NCBI GenBank assembly: GCA_002914845.1
Contig: JXTC01000198.1
Location: 339,551-403,550, forward strand
Reading direction: 5' to 3'
DNA from: Trema orientale
Lineage: Eukaryota > Streptophyta > Magnoliopsida > Rosales > Cannabaceae
DNA length: 64,000 bases
Shown here: positions 1 to 12,536 of the stretch, one piece after another
How positions within the stretch are numbered: position 1 is the first letter of the stretch
Layout: every line of letters starts with the position of its first letter
The notes under the pieces: model-generated
The model's database searches: none
The model's input: only the letters and a program-made list of their open reading frames with translations
Told to the model about the DNA's origin: nothing
Position numbers and translations under genes: made by a program

Positions 1-1584
1 TTTTTTTTCTTCTGTCAGACTCTGAAAGATAATACGTATAGGGTTTCCTAGTCTTCAAAATTACTGAATTGTCCCTATTTAATTAACTAAACCTTTGGCT
101 TTTTTGTCTTTTATTCTTTTTATTTATTTATTTATTTATTTATTTGCCCCTTTTTTTTTTATGTCTATACGGGTTATTACATTATACTTCTTTGTCAAGT
201 TTTCAGAATGTCTCATAACTTGAATGTGTCTAAAAACACTCCAGAAAACTTGATTACGCATAACAATTCGAGTCACATAAATACAAAGAGGTTAGAAGGA
301 CAAGTATTTGTTAATCCTACTGCAACCATATCCTGAACCAAGTAATTATAGAGAATAATTATTCAATATACAGAGATCCAGCAACATAAAGCATCAAGAT
401 GGACAGAAATTCGAACGAAATGCCCAGAACATCTTAGTTGAAAAGAGAAAACAAGCTCATTGACGACTACTATTGACCCCCAATTAATAAACTAACATAT
501 ACCCATAACCATTATGGACATATAGAGATCTAACAATGAAAAATATATCCAAAATTGAATCTAACATATACCCAAAAATCGAAATCAGAGGCTCTCTCAA
601 ACAACACAAAAACAAATGGTCAAAGGAGAAATCAAATCAGAGTAAACCCAATAAAGAACAACAGATTTTTGCCTAACCAAATCCAAAAGCAAAGAAGCAA
701 ATCCATGAAAACCAAATCCACAAATCACGTGATTGAACTTACCTCACCAAATCCGAAAAAAGAAATCTTCACCCAACAGATTTTTGCCTAAAAAACTTCA
801 CCAACCTGAAAAAAATTATAAAAGAAAAAAAAATAAATTTATTATATTACCTCCAAGATTTTTGAGAATATGGTTCTCATTTGAGATGAAATAAAAGAAT
901 CTGATGTGTTTTTTTTTTTTTTGTCTCACTTCCGGATTTTTTGGTCTTCTTCTTCTGCTTTTTTATTTTTTCCTCTCCTTTTACAATCAGAAGAAGCAGG
1001 TGGAGAGAGAGATATGAGATGGATGAGAGGAAGAGGAAGAGAGAGACAAGATGAATGAGAGAGAGAGATGAGATCGCTGAGAGAGAGAAAGAATCACAAC
1101 GGCGCAGATAGATTGAGGAAGATTGAAGAGGTGTTTAGGTTTTAGGTTATAACAAGACCTTTACTGACGGGTCCTAACTCCCGTCGGTAAATGTATTTAA
1201 AGAAAGAACTACTCAAAAAACTGTCGTTTTTTAACTTCTAATCAAAAGAAAAGACATTTGCCGACGGGATACCACAACCCGTCGGCAAATGTATTTCAAT
1301 AAAATGATTTTTTTTTGGGTTAAAAATAAAATGGCGCCCATAAAATAATATTCGCGGGAAAAAAACTCGGGTTTTTTTTCGATCAACCTTTTGCCGACGA
1401 ATAACTAATTTTGCGTTGGTATATGTTCAATATACTGACGCGTTGCCCATAGGCATAAAGGTGCCAAAGGTGGATTTTTTGGGTCATCATTTGCTGACGG
1501 TTTTTAGTCTAGCCCGTCGGTAAATATCTCATTTGCCGACGAGCTGAGCCTAGTCCGTCGAGAAAAGTTCATATTCTTGTAGTG
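1..1584. mobile_element. CACTA (Spm/En-like) DNA transposon, right end, left end outside the window
   Basis: The right terminus reads ATTCTTGTAGTG at 1573-1584, the reverse complement of the canonical CACTACAAGAAT end. A 3-bp direct repeat would be CTA at 1585-1587, but the left end is not in the window to compare. Subterminal repeats typical of CACTA elements lie at about 1160-1565: several inverted pairs of GCCGACGGG / CCCGTCGGC, each pair 15-25 nt apart. No transposase reading frame is seen, so this is a non-autonomous or truncated copy. A GA-rich stretch lies at 1000-1090 and poly-T runs near 915 and 150. Confidence 0.75.
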
Positions 1585-2330
1585 CTATTAGAGATTAGTC
1601 TTAATTATGGGCAACAATATGGTTCTTAAATACTTCCTAGTTCTCCTTGAGTTTCTTCAAAAGATTGATGAAATTATTTGTCCAGTCGCTCACTTCACTA
1701 CTGCCCCAACTATTATAAAAGTGACATTCTTCAACTTACCTAGAGTTCAGTCTCATAAAAGATTAACGCATTCATATACAAGAGAGAAAAATGACAACAT
1801 AAGTATGGTCACACTACTTAATGACTGTCTTAAACTGACTGACTTACTTAACGATATCAAAAAATAATGGAGAGAACTTACAATGAGTCTAATCGAAGAC
1901 TTGAGCAAGTACTATTAATTATTATGACAAGACGGTCAACCATTTTATCGAATAAAGCTCTCAACATGTCAAAGACACCTTAAAATCTGAGGATTATTGT
2001 TGTGTGGATTTTGACCATCATGAATAGTTGACAACAAAATTGGCCTTATCCACCTCATGGAAGAGGAGATAATTGCTCATTATTATGTAATTACTCAATC
2101 TCAATATTGTATTATATTTTATTACGTAATTTCTATGTATTTCGTTATATCACTTTGTTTTGCAATGGCAAAGGGATAAAATGACTACTTTTTATTCCTC
2201 CTATAAACATGAGGGGCACATTGTTTTTTGGTACAAGATACGAGGTATATAATTCAAGGGGCACCCTATCTATTATTTTAAACAACATGGATGGTGGAAG
2301 TTTCCTTTTTATCTCTTTTAAGAGAAAAGA
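1585..2330. other. Intergenic, no recognisable gene
   Basis: An 86-codon open frame at 1607-1867 (+) has no motif I recognise and no supporting neighbour. The rest is AT-rich unique-looking sequence. Nothing else can be supported. Confidence 0.4.
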
Positions 2331-2334
2331 GTTA

Positions 2335-2470
2335 TTGGCACATTTAGTCCCTTAACTATGTAGGATGTAACAATTTGGTCTTTCTGGTATTAATTTTGGT
2401 AATTTAGTCCCTAAACTTTAGAATTGGTTGCAATTAAGTCCAATTGGTAACGGACGTTAGATTACTCACA
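2335..2470. repeat. Repeat with 'tttagtccct / ttaagtcc' motifs, probable TIR-element arm
   Basis: The stretch holds several spaced copies of a TTTAGTCCCT-like motif, as in the arms of the TIR element at 56739-57267. No matching inverted arm is visible downstream, so this is either a truncated element or a diverged relative. Confidence 0.35.
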
Positions 2471-2603
2471 GAATCAGCACATGCAAATCACTTGAAGATT
2501 AGAAAAGGTTGAAAAACAAATTGAAAAGCAAATGGAAAAAGGGTGTTCTTTAGTTCTTGCAATACCAAGAAAAAGAAGGAAAAATAAAAAAGATGCCGTC
2601 TTC

Positions 2604-2634
<31 letters not shown>

Positions 2635-2839
2635 TCAAATAACTAATGGACGAGATTTGGATTAGCTACTTCAATTGTAGAAGTAGTACTATTAATAACT
2701 TTCACCTTCTCAAGTCCCACAGTTGCATCCCTCTATTGGTCTTTTTTTCTATTTTCTTTTTTCTTTAATTGTTTTTTAAATATCACTGACTTATAATTTC
2801 CAGCGTTAAATAAAAGCAGAGAGAGACTCATTTTAATTA

Positions 2840-3041
2840 GGATAATGCTTGAAGTAACAACTATTGTACTAAATTTTTAATAGCAACACATGTGGCATGT
2901 GATTTATCACTACTCAATTAGTAATAAAGTTTAATCTATTTGTGGTAGGTTTTAATGTACTAATTAGATGGTGACAACTTACATACCATATATGTTGGTC
3001 CAAAAAATTTGGTACAATAGTTGAGATATATAGTATTATCC
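2840..3041. mobile_element. MULE-type MITE, 202 bp, copy 1 (family D)
   Basis: The ends are GGATAAT and ATTATCC, with imperfect inverted arms of about 60 bp (for example CTATTGTACTAAATTTTTAA on the left against the reverse complement of AATTTGGTACAATAG on the right). It is flanked by a perfect 9-bp direct repeat TTTTAATTA at 2831-2839 and 3042-3050, the target-site length of Mutator-like elements. A diverged second copy lies at about 31894-32093. No coding capacity. Confidence 0.85.
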
Positions 3042-3050
3042 TTTTAATTA

Positions 3051-5088
3051 ATTTCTAAGCCCTCGCGGCCATTTTCTCTATCTATCGCATTATTAGCATC
3101 TTTATCAACAAAATTCAAGGTCACCATCCTTTATGGAGTCGATCTTGACGAAGGAGGACCTGCAAAATAACACTAGCACTCAAAAAAATTATTTAAAAGT
3201 AAGATATTCAAATTGTTGATTTACAACCTTCCCCTAAAAAGCAATTATAGTAAATCAAAATATCGCAGCAAAAATGAGTTCCACACTATTAAATCTTCTA
3301 GAAATGTTTCTTCTCACTGGCTATTGATCACAGAGGTTGTTGAATTCATGGAAGTAACCTATAGATACTTAGCTACAGGTTCTTCTTATTTTCTTTTTTC
3401 TTATTTAAATTCTTCCATTTGTGAATATAGTTATTCACTTGGATCTAAATCTATAATGTTCTTAGTTCACCCAGATTTAAATATGTGGTGATTTTTGTTT
3501 TTGTTAGTGTTTTTTTCTTTTATTAGTGTAGTTATCATTCAAATGATTCAGATTTGGAGAGTTTGTTACTATCACGAATTATATTTTGAAGAAAGTCTTC
3601 TGGCCAGCGAATTAATCAGAAGTGTCAATTTAGATAGTAAAAACGAGCCACTGAAAAGCTCTGATACATCCTTCATGGAGGTCTTCTTCAAGATCATTGA
3701 CAGGGATTGTCTTTGTTTTGAGATCTTAAAAGGTTTTTCTATCTTAAAGTTATGAGATCTTAAAAAAAAAATTTGTCTTAAAGTTTATAAATCGATTTCT
3801 TGATTCTTATTATAAGAGGTTCTATGTAATTCGATTTTCTGTTTTAACCATAATTTGAGTTTGATGAAATTATGTCCTATAAAAAAATAAAAAAAACAAG
3901 GGTGGGAACTTTGATAAGAAGGAAATAATTAGAATATCAATAAAACTCACCTGCTATTATATACAAGTAAAGAATGTGATATTCGACGAAATAAAATGAA
4001 ATAGTGTGGGTCAAAATTCAAATTAAGTATTACCATTTCTTTTTTTAAAAAAAAAGGAAGAAAATACAACAAAAAAAAAATCAACTTGCAATGTAAAATT
4101 TTGAATGAGAAAGAGAAAAATGGAACAAACGAGGGACACCAGTAGTCTTGGTCAAACTATATAGAAAATTTGCTAGAAAGTTTTTTTTCTTTAAGTTGGA
4201 CATTTGCCTATAAGCTTTAAAAGGGTGGATGTCCAATTAGACAATCTCAAAAGAGTGGTCATTTACCACAATCTCTTTAATTCTCTATTTTTCATCCTTA
4301 TCCAATTAATTTACAAGTGCCAAGTAGAATATCGTAATATGTATTACTAATCTCTTCCAAGACTTAGCAATAATATTTGCACTTAATAATTTATATATTT
4401 CTATACAAATTGAATTACGTAAAAGATTCATGAAGATTTATGATTTCTATTAAAATTTCATAAACATGTGGGTATATTCCTATCCCACATAATTTATGTT
4501 AATTCTATGCATGAACATATCCCAACCTCCTCTTTCAATTTAATCTAGAATTTTCTAAACAATTAATTGAGTGATCAATTCAATCAAAAGCATTAAGCAC
4601 AAATAAAATAATCACTTGGTATGTAAATAAACTTGACTAAATTCAACAAAAGAAAACTAAATATGATTAACTATCATTGGAACCCAAAAGTGTTTAGTTC
4701 ATAATTCGAATAAGAAAAAACTAAGAATAAATATTTACAACATAATTAAAAACTAAAAATAAAAACTAAATAAAAAACTAAACACTTTTTAGTTGTTTTT
4801 TACACCTATTTAATAAATGGCTATTTTATTATTTTATTTTGATTAATAGCTCTTTTTAGTTGATCTATGTTTTAAAAAATAAATCAATTTTATGCAAAAT
4901 AAATCACTTTTTTAAAAATGAGTCAATTTTATAAAAAACAAATCAATATATTTTGATCTACTAAATATAAAAAACAATCCTTTTTCAAATAAGTTTCAAA
5001 ATTTGGCCATTGATTAACAGTGTTTGAAAAATAGTCATTCTTCAAAATTCGACTATTTGACTTAAAAGCCCTATTCTTTATAATATGG
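3051..5088. other. Intergenic AT-rich stretch without recognisable gene
   Basis: Two open stretches in the same + frame (3213-3491 and 3495-3755, one stop between them) have no recognisable motif and a composition typical of AT-rich noncoding DNA. Homopolymer runs occur near 3760 and 4050. A relic of an old gene cannot be excluded, but nothing positive supports one. Confidence 0.4.
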
Positions 5089-5097
5089 TTCAAATAA

Positions 5098-6483
5098 GGG
5101 TTTTGGACACTTATACCTATTTTTCAAAAAATAATACCAAATTTATGATCTTTCAAAAATAATAAAAATTTCGTACGATATTTTTATAGCATTTTTCTAA
5201 ATACTTTGGGAGTTAGAAAACTCGGTGATATTTTAGTAAATAAACTTTTTTATTTTTGTTTTACAAGAAACCACGAAGGTTTTTCTTAGTGGAATGTCTT
5301 GTACATAAGTAAATCATCGAAAACTACAAAGGTTTCCTAGAAACTAGTTTGGTTTCCTTTTGCAGAATGTCCTGTACGTAAGTAAATCACAGAAAACCAC
5401 GAACATTTCCTGAAAACTATTGTGGTTTCTTTTTCGCAGAATACGCTATAGTTAAATAAATCACAGGAAACTACGATGAAGGTTTCCTAAAAGCTATTAT
5501 AGTTTCCTTTAACAGAATGCCCTGTAGCTAAGTAAATCATAGAAAACTATGAAGGTTTCCTAAAAGCTATTATAGTTTCCTTTAACAGAATGCCCTGTAG
5601 CTAAGTAAATCACAAGAAACTAAGAGGGTTTCCTGAAAACCATCGTAGTTTCTTTTTTGCAGAATGCCATGTAGCTAAGTAAATTAAAAGAAACTACGAA
5701 GGTTTCTACTTAATTGTCATTGAGTAATTTCATCAAGCATTTGGTGTGCAATAATTCCACTTCTAATAATTCTACATAATTTCATCAACCACTTGTCTAC
5801 TTTGAATACTTTTGTATATTATGGCATATATGAATGTATGCACATCAGATAAAAGAAACAAAAATAATAGGAAAAATCTCAATTTTCAATACATCTCAGA
5901 TTAAAACAATTAAGCAAATACCTTACGGACTAATTAATTATTAGAAAAATAAATAAGCCTCGATATTCCAGTTGTCTATATTTCAAATAACAAAATTAAA
6001 ACTAAAGAAATCGAAAAGAAAAACCACAAAATGGAGGTCAAGCTCCTGGGTATTGTTCACAATCTTGGAAGAAGAAGAATAAGAAGACCCATCAAGAAAG
6101 TCTCGAGAAATCAAAGACGTTGAATTCTCATAGTTTTAAATCAATACCTATCGACCTATCTTGATCCTCCTTGTACATGCTCATGATTTGGATTGGAGAG
6201 CTTATATCAGTTACCATTATTTGGGGTTTTACAGAGCTTCTTCTAATCTTCCTCTGCTTTTTTGTCGAAAATGAGAGGAAATAAATAAATAAAGAAGTGA
6301 AATCTTATTGGAGGGAAGTAAAAAGTGATTAGAAGAATTAAGTGTGTGAGAAAAAGGTGTTTACAGAGTGTTAAACAAATTTAGGTATTTTTCAACAAAA
6401 AGACGGTATAAAAATAAGTGGGCTAAGTAATATCATATTATTGGTATTTTTTTTCAAAAGGTAGTACTAGGTGTCTTTTTTCC
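5098..6483. mobile_element. TIR element with internal tandem repeats, MULE-like, copy 1 (family E)
   Basis: The left arm begins GGGTTTTGGACACTTATACC and the right arm, reverse-complemented, GGAAAAAAGACACCTAGTAC. Arms can be followed for roughly 45-100 bp. A perfect 9-bp duplication TTCAAATAA flanks it (5089-5097 and 6484-6492). Inside, 5270-5710 holds about five to six tandem units of roughly 80-90 bp with the core GCAGAATGCCCTGTAGCTAA. The right half (5730-6340) is non-repetitive and codes for nothing I recognise. Copy 2 is at 14460-15664. Confidence 0.82.
5270..5710. repeat. Minisatellite, ~80-90 bp unit, inside family E copy 1
   Basis: Consecutive units carry AGTAAATCACAG, a GGTTTCCT segment and GCAGAATGCCCTGTA. 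Neighbouring units around 5480-5620 are almost identical and the outer units are more diverged, the usual sign of local unit duplication. Confidence 0.8.
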
Positions 6484-6492
6484 TTCAAATAA

Positions 6493-7080
6493 AACTCCTC
6501 CAACAGCTTCAAGTCTAGCTTTATGGGCTAGCCTATTATCAAAAATAGAGGAAACTACACCACATACCCCTTTCTCAAGTTATGTATTAATGAATATCCC
6601 TTTTTTATTTTATTGAAATATATATCTCTTGTTAAGTTTTAATGATTATATTTCATCATTACACCCTATGTATGTTAACTTGATATATTTTATAACGTAA
6701 AATTAATTTACCAACATACATAATTCATTTACAGCGTATATATTTTATATACAATTAATTTATCAGTGTATATAAATAATTTACTATAGTATATAATTCA
6801 TTTACCAGTGTATATAATTCAATTACCATAATATATAATTAATTTACTATTGTATATACTATTTACCGGTGTATTATTTGATGTTACTTGGATTACAGAG
6901 AGTAAATTACTTGGAATACAAATAACAAACACTTGAGTATTTCAGCATAAACGCTCCACTTGGTTCCGTATATTTCTCCATGATTTGTGATTTTTGTGAA
7001 AGTAAGAGTTGGTCCCACGCTCTATAAATTTTTCATATTTTTCTTTATAATTATTTGACTTAAAAAACACTCGGGACCTT
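6493..7080. other. Intergenic AT-rich stretch
   Basis: Between 6700 and 6880 the sequence has several irregular copies of a motif like ATTCATTTACCAGTGTATAT, a weak tandem array. No gene is recognisable. Confidence 0.4.
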
Positions 7081-7084
7081 TTAT

Positions 7085-7154
7085 TTACTAACCCCATTCG
7101 ATAGCAAGCACTCAAAACACCTATAAATGTAATTTCAATTAGTAGAGCTACTTT
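7085..7154 (-). pseudogene. PPR gene relic, downstream fragment
   Basis: On the minus strand this reads EITFIGVLSACYRMGLVNK, the hallmark core of a plant pentatricopeptide repeat (commonly E.TF.GVLSAC...G). It lies directly outside the left LTR of the Copia element. The other side of that element carries the preceding PPR sequence (12537-12860), so the retroelement appears to have landed inside a PPR gene copy. Reading breaks down just beyond this motif, so the copy is non-functional. Confidence 0.65.
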
Positions 7155-7305
7155 TGAAAGAATGGTTTTTTCTTCAATTGATTCTAAAAAATTAGATACA
7201 ACTTACAGGACTTATAGTTACTAAAAATATACAATTGTAATTATCTTTTAATTGATTATAAATCTTTTGTAATTAATTATAATTGATTTACAAAATAATT
7301 CAATA
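7155..7305 (-). repeat. Copia 3' LTR
   Basis: Direct repeat of 12387-12536. The purine-rich tract (minus strand TTGAGGGAGAG) abuts its inner side, which fixes it as the 3' LTR. Confidence 0.8.
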
Positions 7306-10300
7306 CTCTCCCTCAAGTTGGTGCATAGATATCTATCATGCACAACTTGTCCACAAATTTTGAAAGTATGCGATTTGAGACTGTTTTGGTAAGAATATCT
7401 GCCAGTTGTTCTTTTGATCAAATTTCCGATAATTCCATACTTTTTTCCTCCAATTTCTCTCTGATAAAAAACCGGTCAATCTCCACATGCTTTGTTCGAT
7501 TATGATGAACTAGATTATGGGCCATATCACGAGCATACTTGTTATCACAGTATGACCGGATTGGTTTATTTGATAAATAGCCTAAATTCTGAAGGAGAAG
7601 ATTTAGTTACAATCCTTCACTGACTCCAAGAGCCATCCCCCTAAGTTCTGCTTCACCACTTGAGCGAGCAATAATATTTTGTTCCTTGCTCCTCCAAGTA
7701 ATGAAATTGCTACCTACAAAGGTAAAATATCCTGAAGTAGATCAAATGTCAGTTTTATCTCGAGCCGAGTCTGCATTAGTGTATACCTTGATGGTTTGTT
7801 CCTTTGTTTTCCTAAAGAATAGAATTCCTTTTCCTAGAGCCGATTTCAAGTATCTCAAAATTTGTACAACTGCATTCATATGCTGCTCATATGGATTATA
7901 CATAAATTGGTTGACAATACTCAAAGCATATGCAAGATCTAGTCTTGTGTGTGCTAAGTATATCAATCTACCAATAAGTCGTTGGTATCTCCTATTGTTA
8001 GCTGGAACTTGATCAGCTTCAACATGTAATTTCAATCCTTCCTCAATTGGTGTATTTACTAGTTGATATGCTGACATCCTAGTTTCTTCTAAAAGATCCA
8101 AAATATATTTCCTTTTAGACAAGAAAATACCTTTCTGAGATCGAGATATTTCGATTCCCAAAAAGTACTTTAAGGAGCCTAGATCTTTTATTTCAAATTC
8201 TTTGGACAAATATTCTTGTAGAGCCTTTCTTTCAACTAGATCATTTCCTATTACTACCATGTCATCAACATAAGCAATAAGTGCGGTAATGTTATTATTT
8301 TTCTTTTTCAGGAATAGAGTGTAATCTGAATTGCTTTGATGATAACCAAATATTACCATAAATTTTGTGAATTTTCCAAACCAGGCCTTGAGAGATTGCT
8401 TCAGACCATACAATGATTTCTTTAATTTACACACCTTCTATCTTTACTTTTCTATCACCATGCATTCGGGGGGAAGATCTATGTAGACTTTTTCAAATAG
8501 TTTCCCATGTAAAAAAGCGTTCTTCACATCAAACTGCTGTAGAAGCCATCTGAAATTTGCAGCTAAGGATAATAAGACCTGGACTGTGTGGATTCTTGCT
8601 ACAGGCGCGAAAATTTTAGTGTAGTCAATCCCATGAGTCTGGGTATATCCCTTTGCCGCCAATCTTGCTTTAAAGTGTTCAATTGTACCATCAACTTTAT
8701 ACTTTACAGAAAAAATCCATCGACACTCAATTTGTTTCTTTCCTTCCTATGGGAAGATCTACGTGCTCTTATGTCTGGTTCTTTTGTAATGAGGCCATCT
8801 CGTTATTAATTACGGCTTTCTATCTTGGGTTAGTTAAGGCTTCCTTCACACTGTTAGGAATAGATACAGTAGATAATTGATTTACAAATTACTGATTTAT
8901 TTTTGATAATTGATGTGTAGACACATAATAGCTCATGGGATATCTTACTTTACTAGACAATTTAGATTCATAAGTTGGTTTTGGAATACCTCTTGTGTGA
9001 TGTTATGATAAATGTCTCCTAGATGACTCAGGTACTATATAAGGAGTATCCTCAGCTAACGATTTGTCTGGTATATTGCTCGAGAGAGACTGCAACTCGG
9101 CCTCTGAAGTTTTAGAAGTTTCCTGATTTTCTGGATGTTTATTACCACTTATATCTAAGTTTTGACCACTCGTATCCAAATCACCTATATATTTATCAGA
9201 TATTTCTGCCACAACAACTTTTATCTCCTCAGTATTTATCATAAGATTGTATTCAAAAGTTTGAATTTCATTAAGATACTCCTCTTGAAATTCAGACGTA
9301 GAGTAATACATCATATCTTCATGGAAGATAATATCCATTGAGATAAACATGCGTCGAGTAGGGGGGGTAATAACATCGATACCCCTTTTGATGTAGAGCA
9401 TATCTAACAAAAATATATTTTAAGGCGCGAGGCATTAACTTACTCCGTTGATTTTTAGGTAGATGAACGTAGGCAATACAACCAAAGACATGAGAAGTTG
9501 GATTGGGAACTGTGTAGGTGCGACAACAGTATCTGTAACTGCTTGAAATGGTATTTGAAAGTTGAGCGACCTTAATGGAACACGATTTATGAGATAGATG
9601 GTAGAGAGAAGAGCTTCACCCCAGTAGCAGGGGGCATGCATGCTTCAATGAGCGAAGCACGAACAACCTCTAATAAGTGTCTGTTTTTCCGTTCAGTAAC
9701 ACCATTCTGCTGTGGTGTATCCAGACAACTGGTTTGATGAATGGAGCCATGAGAGTCTAAAAAATGTTAGAGTTCAGTACTACGATATTCTCCCCTATTA
9801 TCACTTCGAAGTACTTGAATTTGAGCATTATATTGTGTATGTATAGTATTATAAAACTTCTGAAATAACACTGTAACTTCTAATTTAAATTTCATCAAAC
9901 ATAACTAAGTCATCTGAGTACAATCATCAATAAAGGTAACAAACTAATGAGCGCCTTCCAATATAAGAACTTTGTAAGGACCCCAAACATCAGAGTGAAT
10001 AACCATAAATAGAGTTGGATTTTTATTTAGACTTAGAGAAAATGAAGCACGATGACTTTTTGCAAGTGTACAAAAATCATATTTGAAACTAGATCTATCC
10101 AAATTAGTAAACAAAGTAGGAAACAACCATTTTACGCAACCAAATGAGGTATGGCCCAAACGTTGATGCCAAAGCCAAATCTCAGTTATCTTCTTGGAGA
10201 AAGTGGTACTGTTCACAGCTAGAGCTTGTTGAAGTTTGTTAGACGTTGTTGACTCCAGATCTAAGTAGTACAGCATTCCTTTCTTAATACCAAATCAATC

Positions 10301-11830
10301 ATTTATTGAGTCTGAATATTCTTAAATACACAAGAATTAGGACCAAAAATAATCACATAGGACAAGGTATTAGTGCTTTGAGAAACGGAAAAAAGATTAT
10401 AGTTTAAAGAAGGTACTACTAATACAGAATCAAGGTGTAAAGTTTTAGTAAGATTAGCAGACCCTTCACCAAGAACTATGTTAGTATTACCATTAGTGAT
10501 AGAAACACAGTTATGGGATGAAGGTTTTAGGGCAGAGACATGTCGCACATTAAATGTTATATGATCAGTGGCACCGAAATCAATTACCCATGCCTTATTC
10601 AAAACAGGTGCAAAAATATTCAAAGCCTTACTTTCTCCAGTAGTGGTTACCAGTGCTGATGAAGTAGACAGAATATCGGCTGCTTTCGTTTAAGTGAGAG
10701 CTGTCAAAGATGGTCTCTTAGTATTTTGATGTCGTGCTGGCTCCCACCAGTCTGGATATCTAATCAACTCAAAGTACTGATTTGTAGTATGACCAGTTTG
10801 ATTGCAGTGAGTGCATTTCAAGGAGCCTTTTTTGAAGGTAGAATTCTTCGGGTTAGTGGGTTTGGGGCAATCCTATGATGTTTAACTGGGTCGTTGTCGA
10901 GAGAGTAGTGCGGAGGCTTCAGGTTTGGTAGTCTCTTTATGAAAAGTAGTAGATCTAAGTTCTCACGACGGACTAAGGAATAACATTCTCCCAGACTTAG
11001 GAGTGGCTCGCGACGTAAAATTTCTCGCTGAAGTTGATCAAAACTTATATCCAATCCAGCAAGAAAGATGTGGACTCGAGTGCATTCAATGGACTGTCAG
11101 TATGCTACCATGTCATTAAGGTCCTTCATGACCACTCTATCACGATAGTCGAGTTCTTGAAATATTTCGGTTAACTCTCCATAATCGATAGAAAGTGATT
11201 TGGTACCTTGTTTGGCTGAGAAGGCTTTCTGATGTAGGGAGTAGACTTGCATCTCATCAGTTTCATCATAAAAGGCTTTGAATAAAGCATTTCGAATTTC
11301 ACGGGCAGTGGGAATACAGAGATAACGCTTCATAATGTCAGGAGTCATGGACATCAGAAGCCAACGCTTCACTTTCTGATTTTCTGCATACCATTTCTCA
11401 TATCCCTTATCCAACACAGAAGGTGAAGCTATTTTTCCTATGATGTATGAGAGTTTTTCTCATTCAACAATATACATCTCCATCAATTGCGACTGCACAT
11501 CATAATTTGTTTCAGTGAGTTGAATGCCTACATTGAAGACACCCTCAGACTGAATAACAATAGGAAAATTTTTGGTACCAGTTGATTCACCTTATTCACT
11601 CTTTTTTTTTTTGTTATTTTTTTTAATAAAAGAGAGGCCTAATAATATCTTGAACTTGAAGAAAGACTAGCCTAGCCCAAAAATAACCTCAATACAAAAG
11701 GTCCAAAAAATATCCTAAACTAGCATAACCCAAAAGAACTTTTAGTCAGAAAACTAGCCCAACCCAAACATTGAATATAACATTTAGATTTTAGGTTTTG
11801 TCAAAATAAAAAGAGATTGGGATAACACTC

Positions 11831-12140
11831 CTAAGTCATGCGGTGGTGTGAGACGGCGCGGTGAGGCGACTGACGAGCAGCAGGCTGGGCACGGTGTGAG
11901 GGGTAGCGGCTGGTGCAGGCGCGAAGGGCAGTAGCGTGGTCGCAGGCAAAAGGGTCAGCGCTCGCAGGCGCGAGGGACTTTGCATGGTGCTGGGGCTGGG
12001 GCTCGCTATAGTCGAGGGCGAGAGGTTTCCAACGAGGTTGAGCTCCGGCAGTGGGTAGTCTTTGACAGTGGAAAGCGAGTATAGCAAAGGCTCTGGCCAA
12101 ATCAGAGGAGGTGTTTGCTAGAAATTCTTCACGCAAGCCG
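11831..12140. other. GC-rich island in the 5' leader of the Copia element
   Basis: About 310 bp of markedly GC-rich sequence in an otherwise strongly AT-rich window, between the 5' LTR and gag. It is open in two minus-strand frames (Pro/Ala/Ser-rich), which is what any GC-rich sequence tends to give. It is bounded by T-rich and A-rich runs at 11606-11632 and 12189-12210. Confidence 0.55.
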
Positions 12141-12386
12141 ACGAAAGTGGTGTTTGCTAGAAGTGGGTCTGGGACATGGCGAGGTTCCTTTTTTTTTTAT
12201 TAAAAAAAAATTGGTATATTAGGATTGAGAGTTGATTTATGATATCTGGTGTATTTGTGGTATTTTCGATAGTATTGGCTGGGTATCTAATTTGGTGAAT
12301 GGATAATTTTTTTTTTAAATTTTGGCTCTTTTTTTTATATTTGGTTTGGGTATTTTGGATTTAGAATCGTATTTTCTCTGATACTA

Positions 12387-12536
12387 TGAAAGAATTGTTT
12401 TTTCTTCAATTGATTCTGAAAAATTAGATACAACTCATAGAACTTATAATTACCAAAATATGCAATCGTGATTATCCCTTAATTGATTACAAATCTTTTA
12501 TAATTAATTCTAATTGATTTATAAAATAATTCAATA
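12387..12536 (-). repeat. Copia 5' LTR
   Basis: Direct repeat of 7155-7305, followed on the minus strand by a TATCAGAG primer-binding-like sequence for initiator methionine tRNA. Confidence 0.8.

Larger units (their letters stand above)
7155..12536 (-). mobile_element. Ty1/Copia LTR retrotransposon, decayed
   Basis: A 5.4-kb element read on the minus strand. LTRs of about 150 bp lie at 7155-7305 and 12387-12536. A primer-binding region with TATCAGAG lies just inside the right LTR and a purine-rich tract just inside the left LTR. Order of parts is the Copia order: gag (about 11.4-10.8 kb), protease (10.6-10.3 kb), integrase with GAG-pre-integrase zone (10.3-9.4 kb), reverse transcriptase (8.7-7.9 kb), RNase H (7.8-7.4 kb). 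The element is broken many times over. The LTRs differ at roughly one position in nine by eye, so it is several million years old. No convincing 5-bp target duplication remains. It is inserted in a PPR gene relic. Confidence 0.9.

Noticed and set aside
5270-5710. Regular direct repeats as a possible CRISPR array
   Set aside because: Units are adjacent and diverged, without unique spacers, in a plant nuclear context. They are a minisatellite inside a TIR element.
11836-12136. Minus-strand Pro/Ala/Ser-rich open frames as a host gene
   Set aside because: They lie between the Copia 5' LTR and gag, are open in two frames because of GC content, and show no domain.
12150-12536. 5-bp target duplication for the Copia element
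   Set aside because: The flanking bases (GAAGC and AAAGT on the minus strand) match at only three positions, too little to claim.
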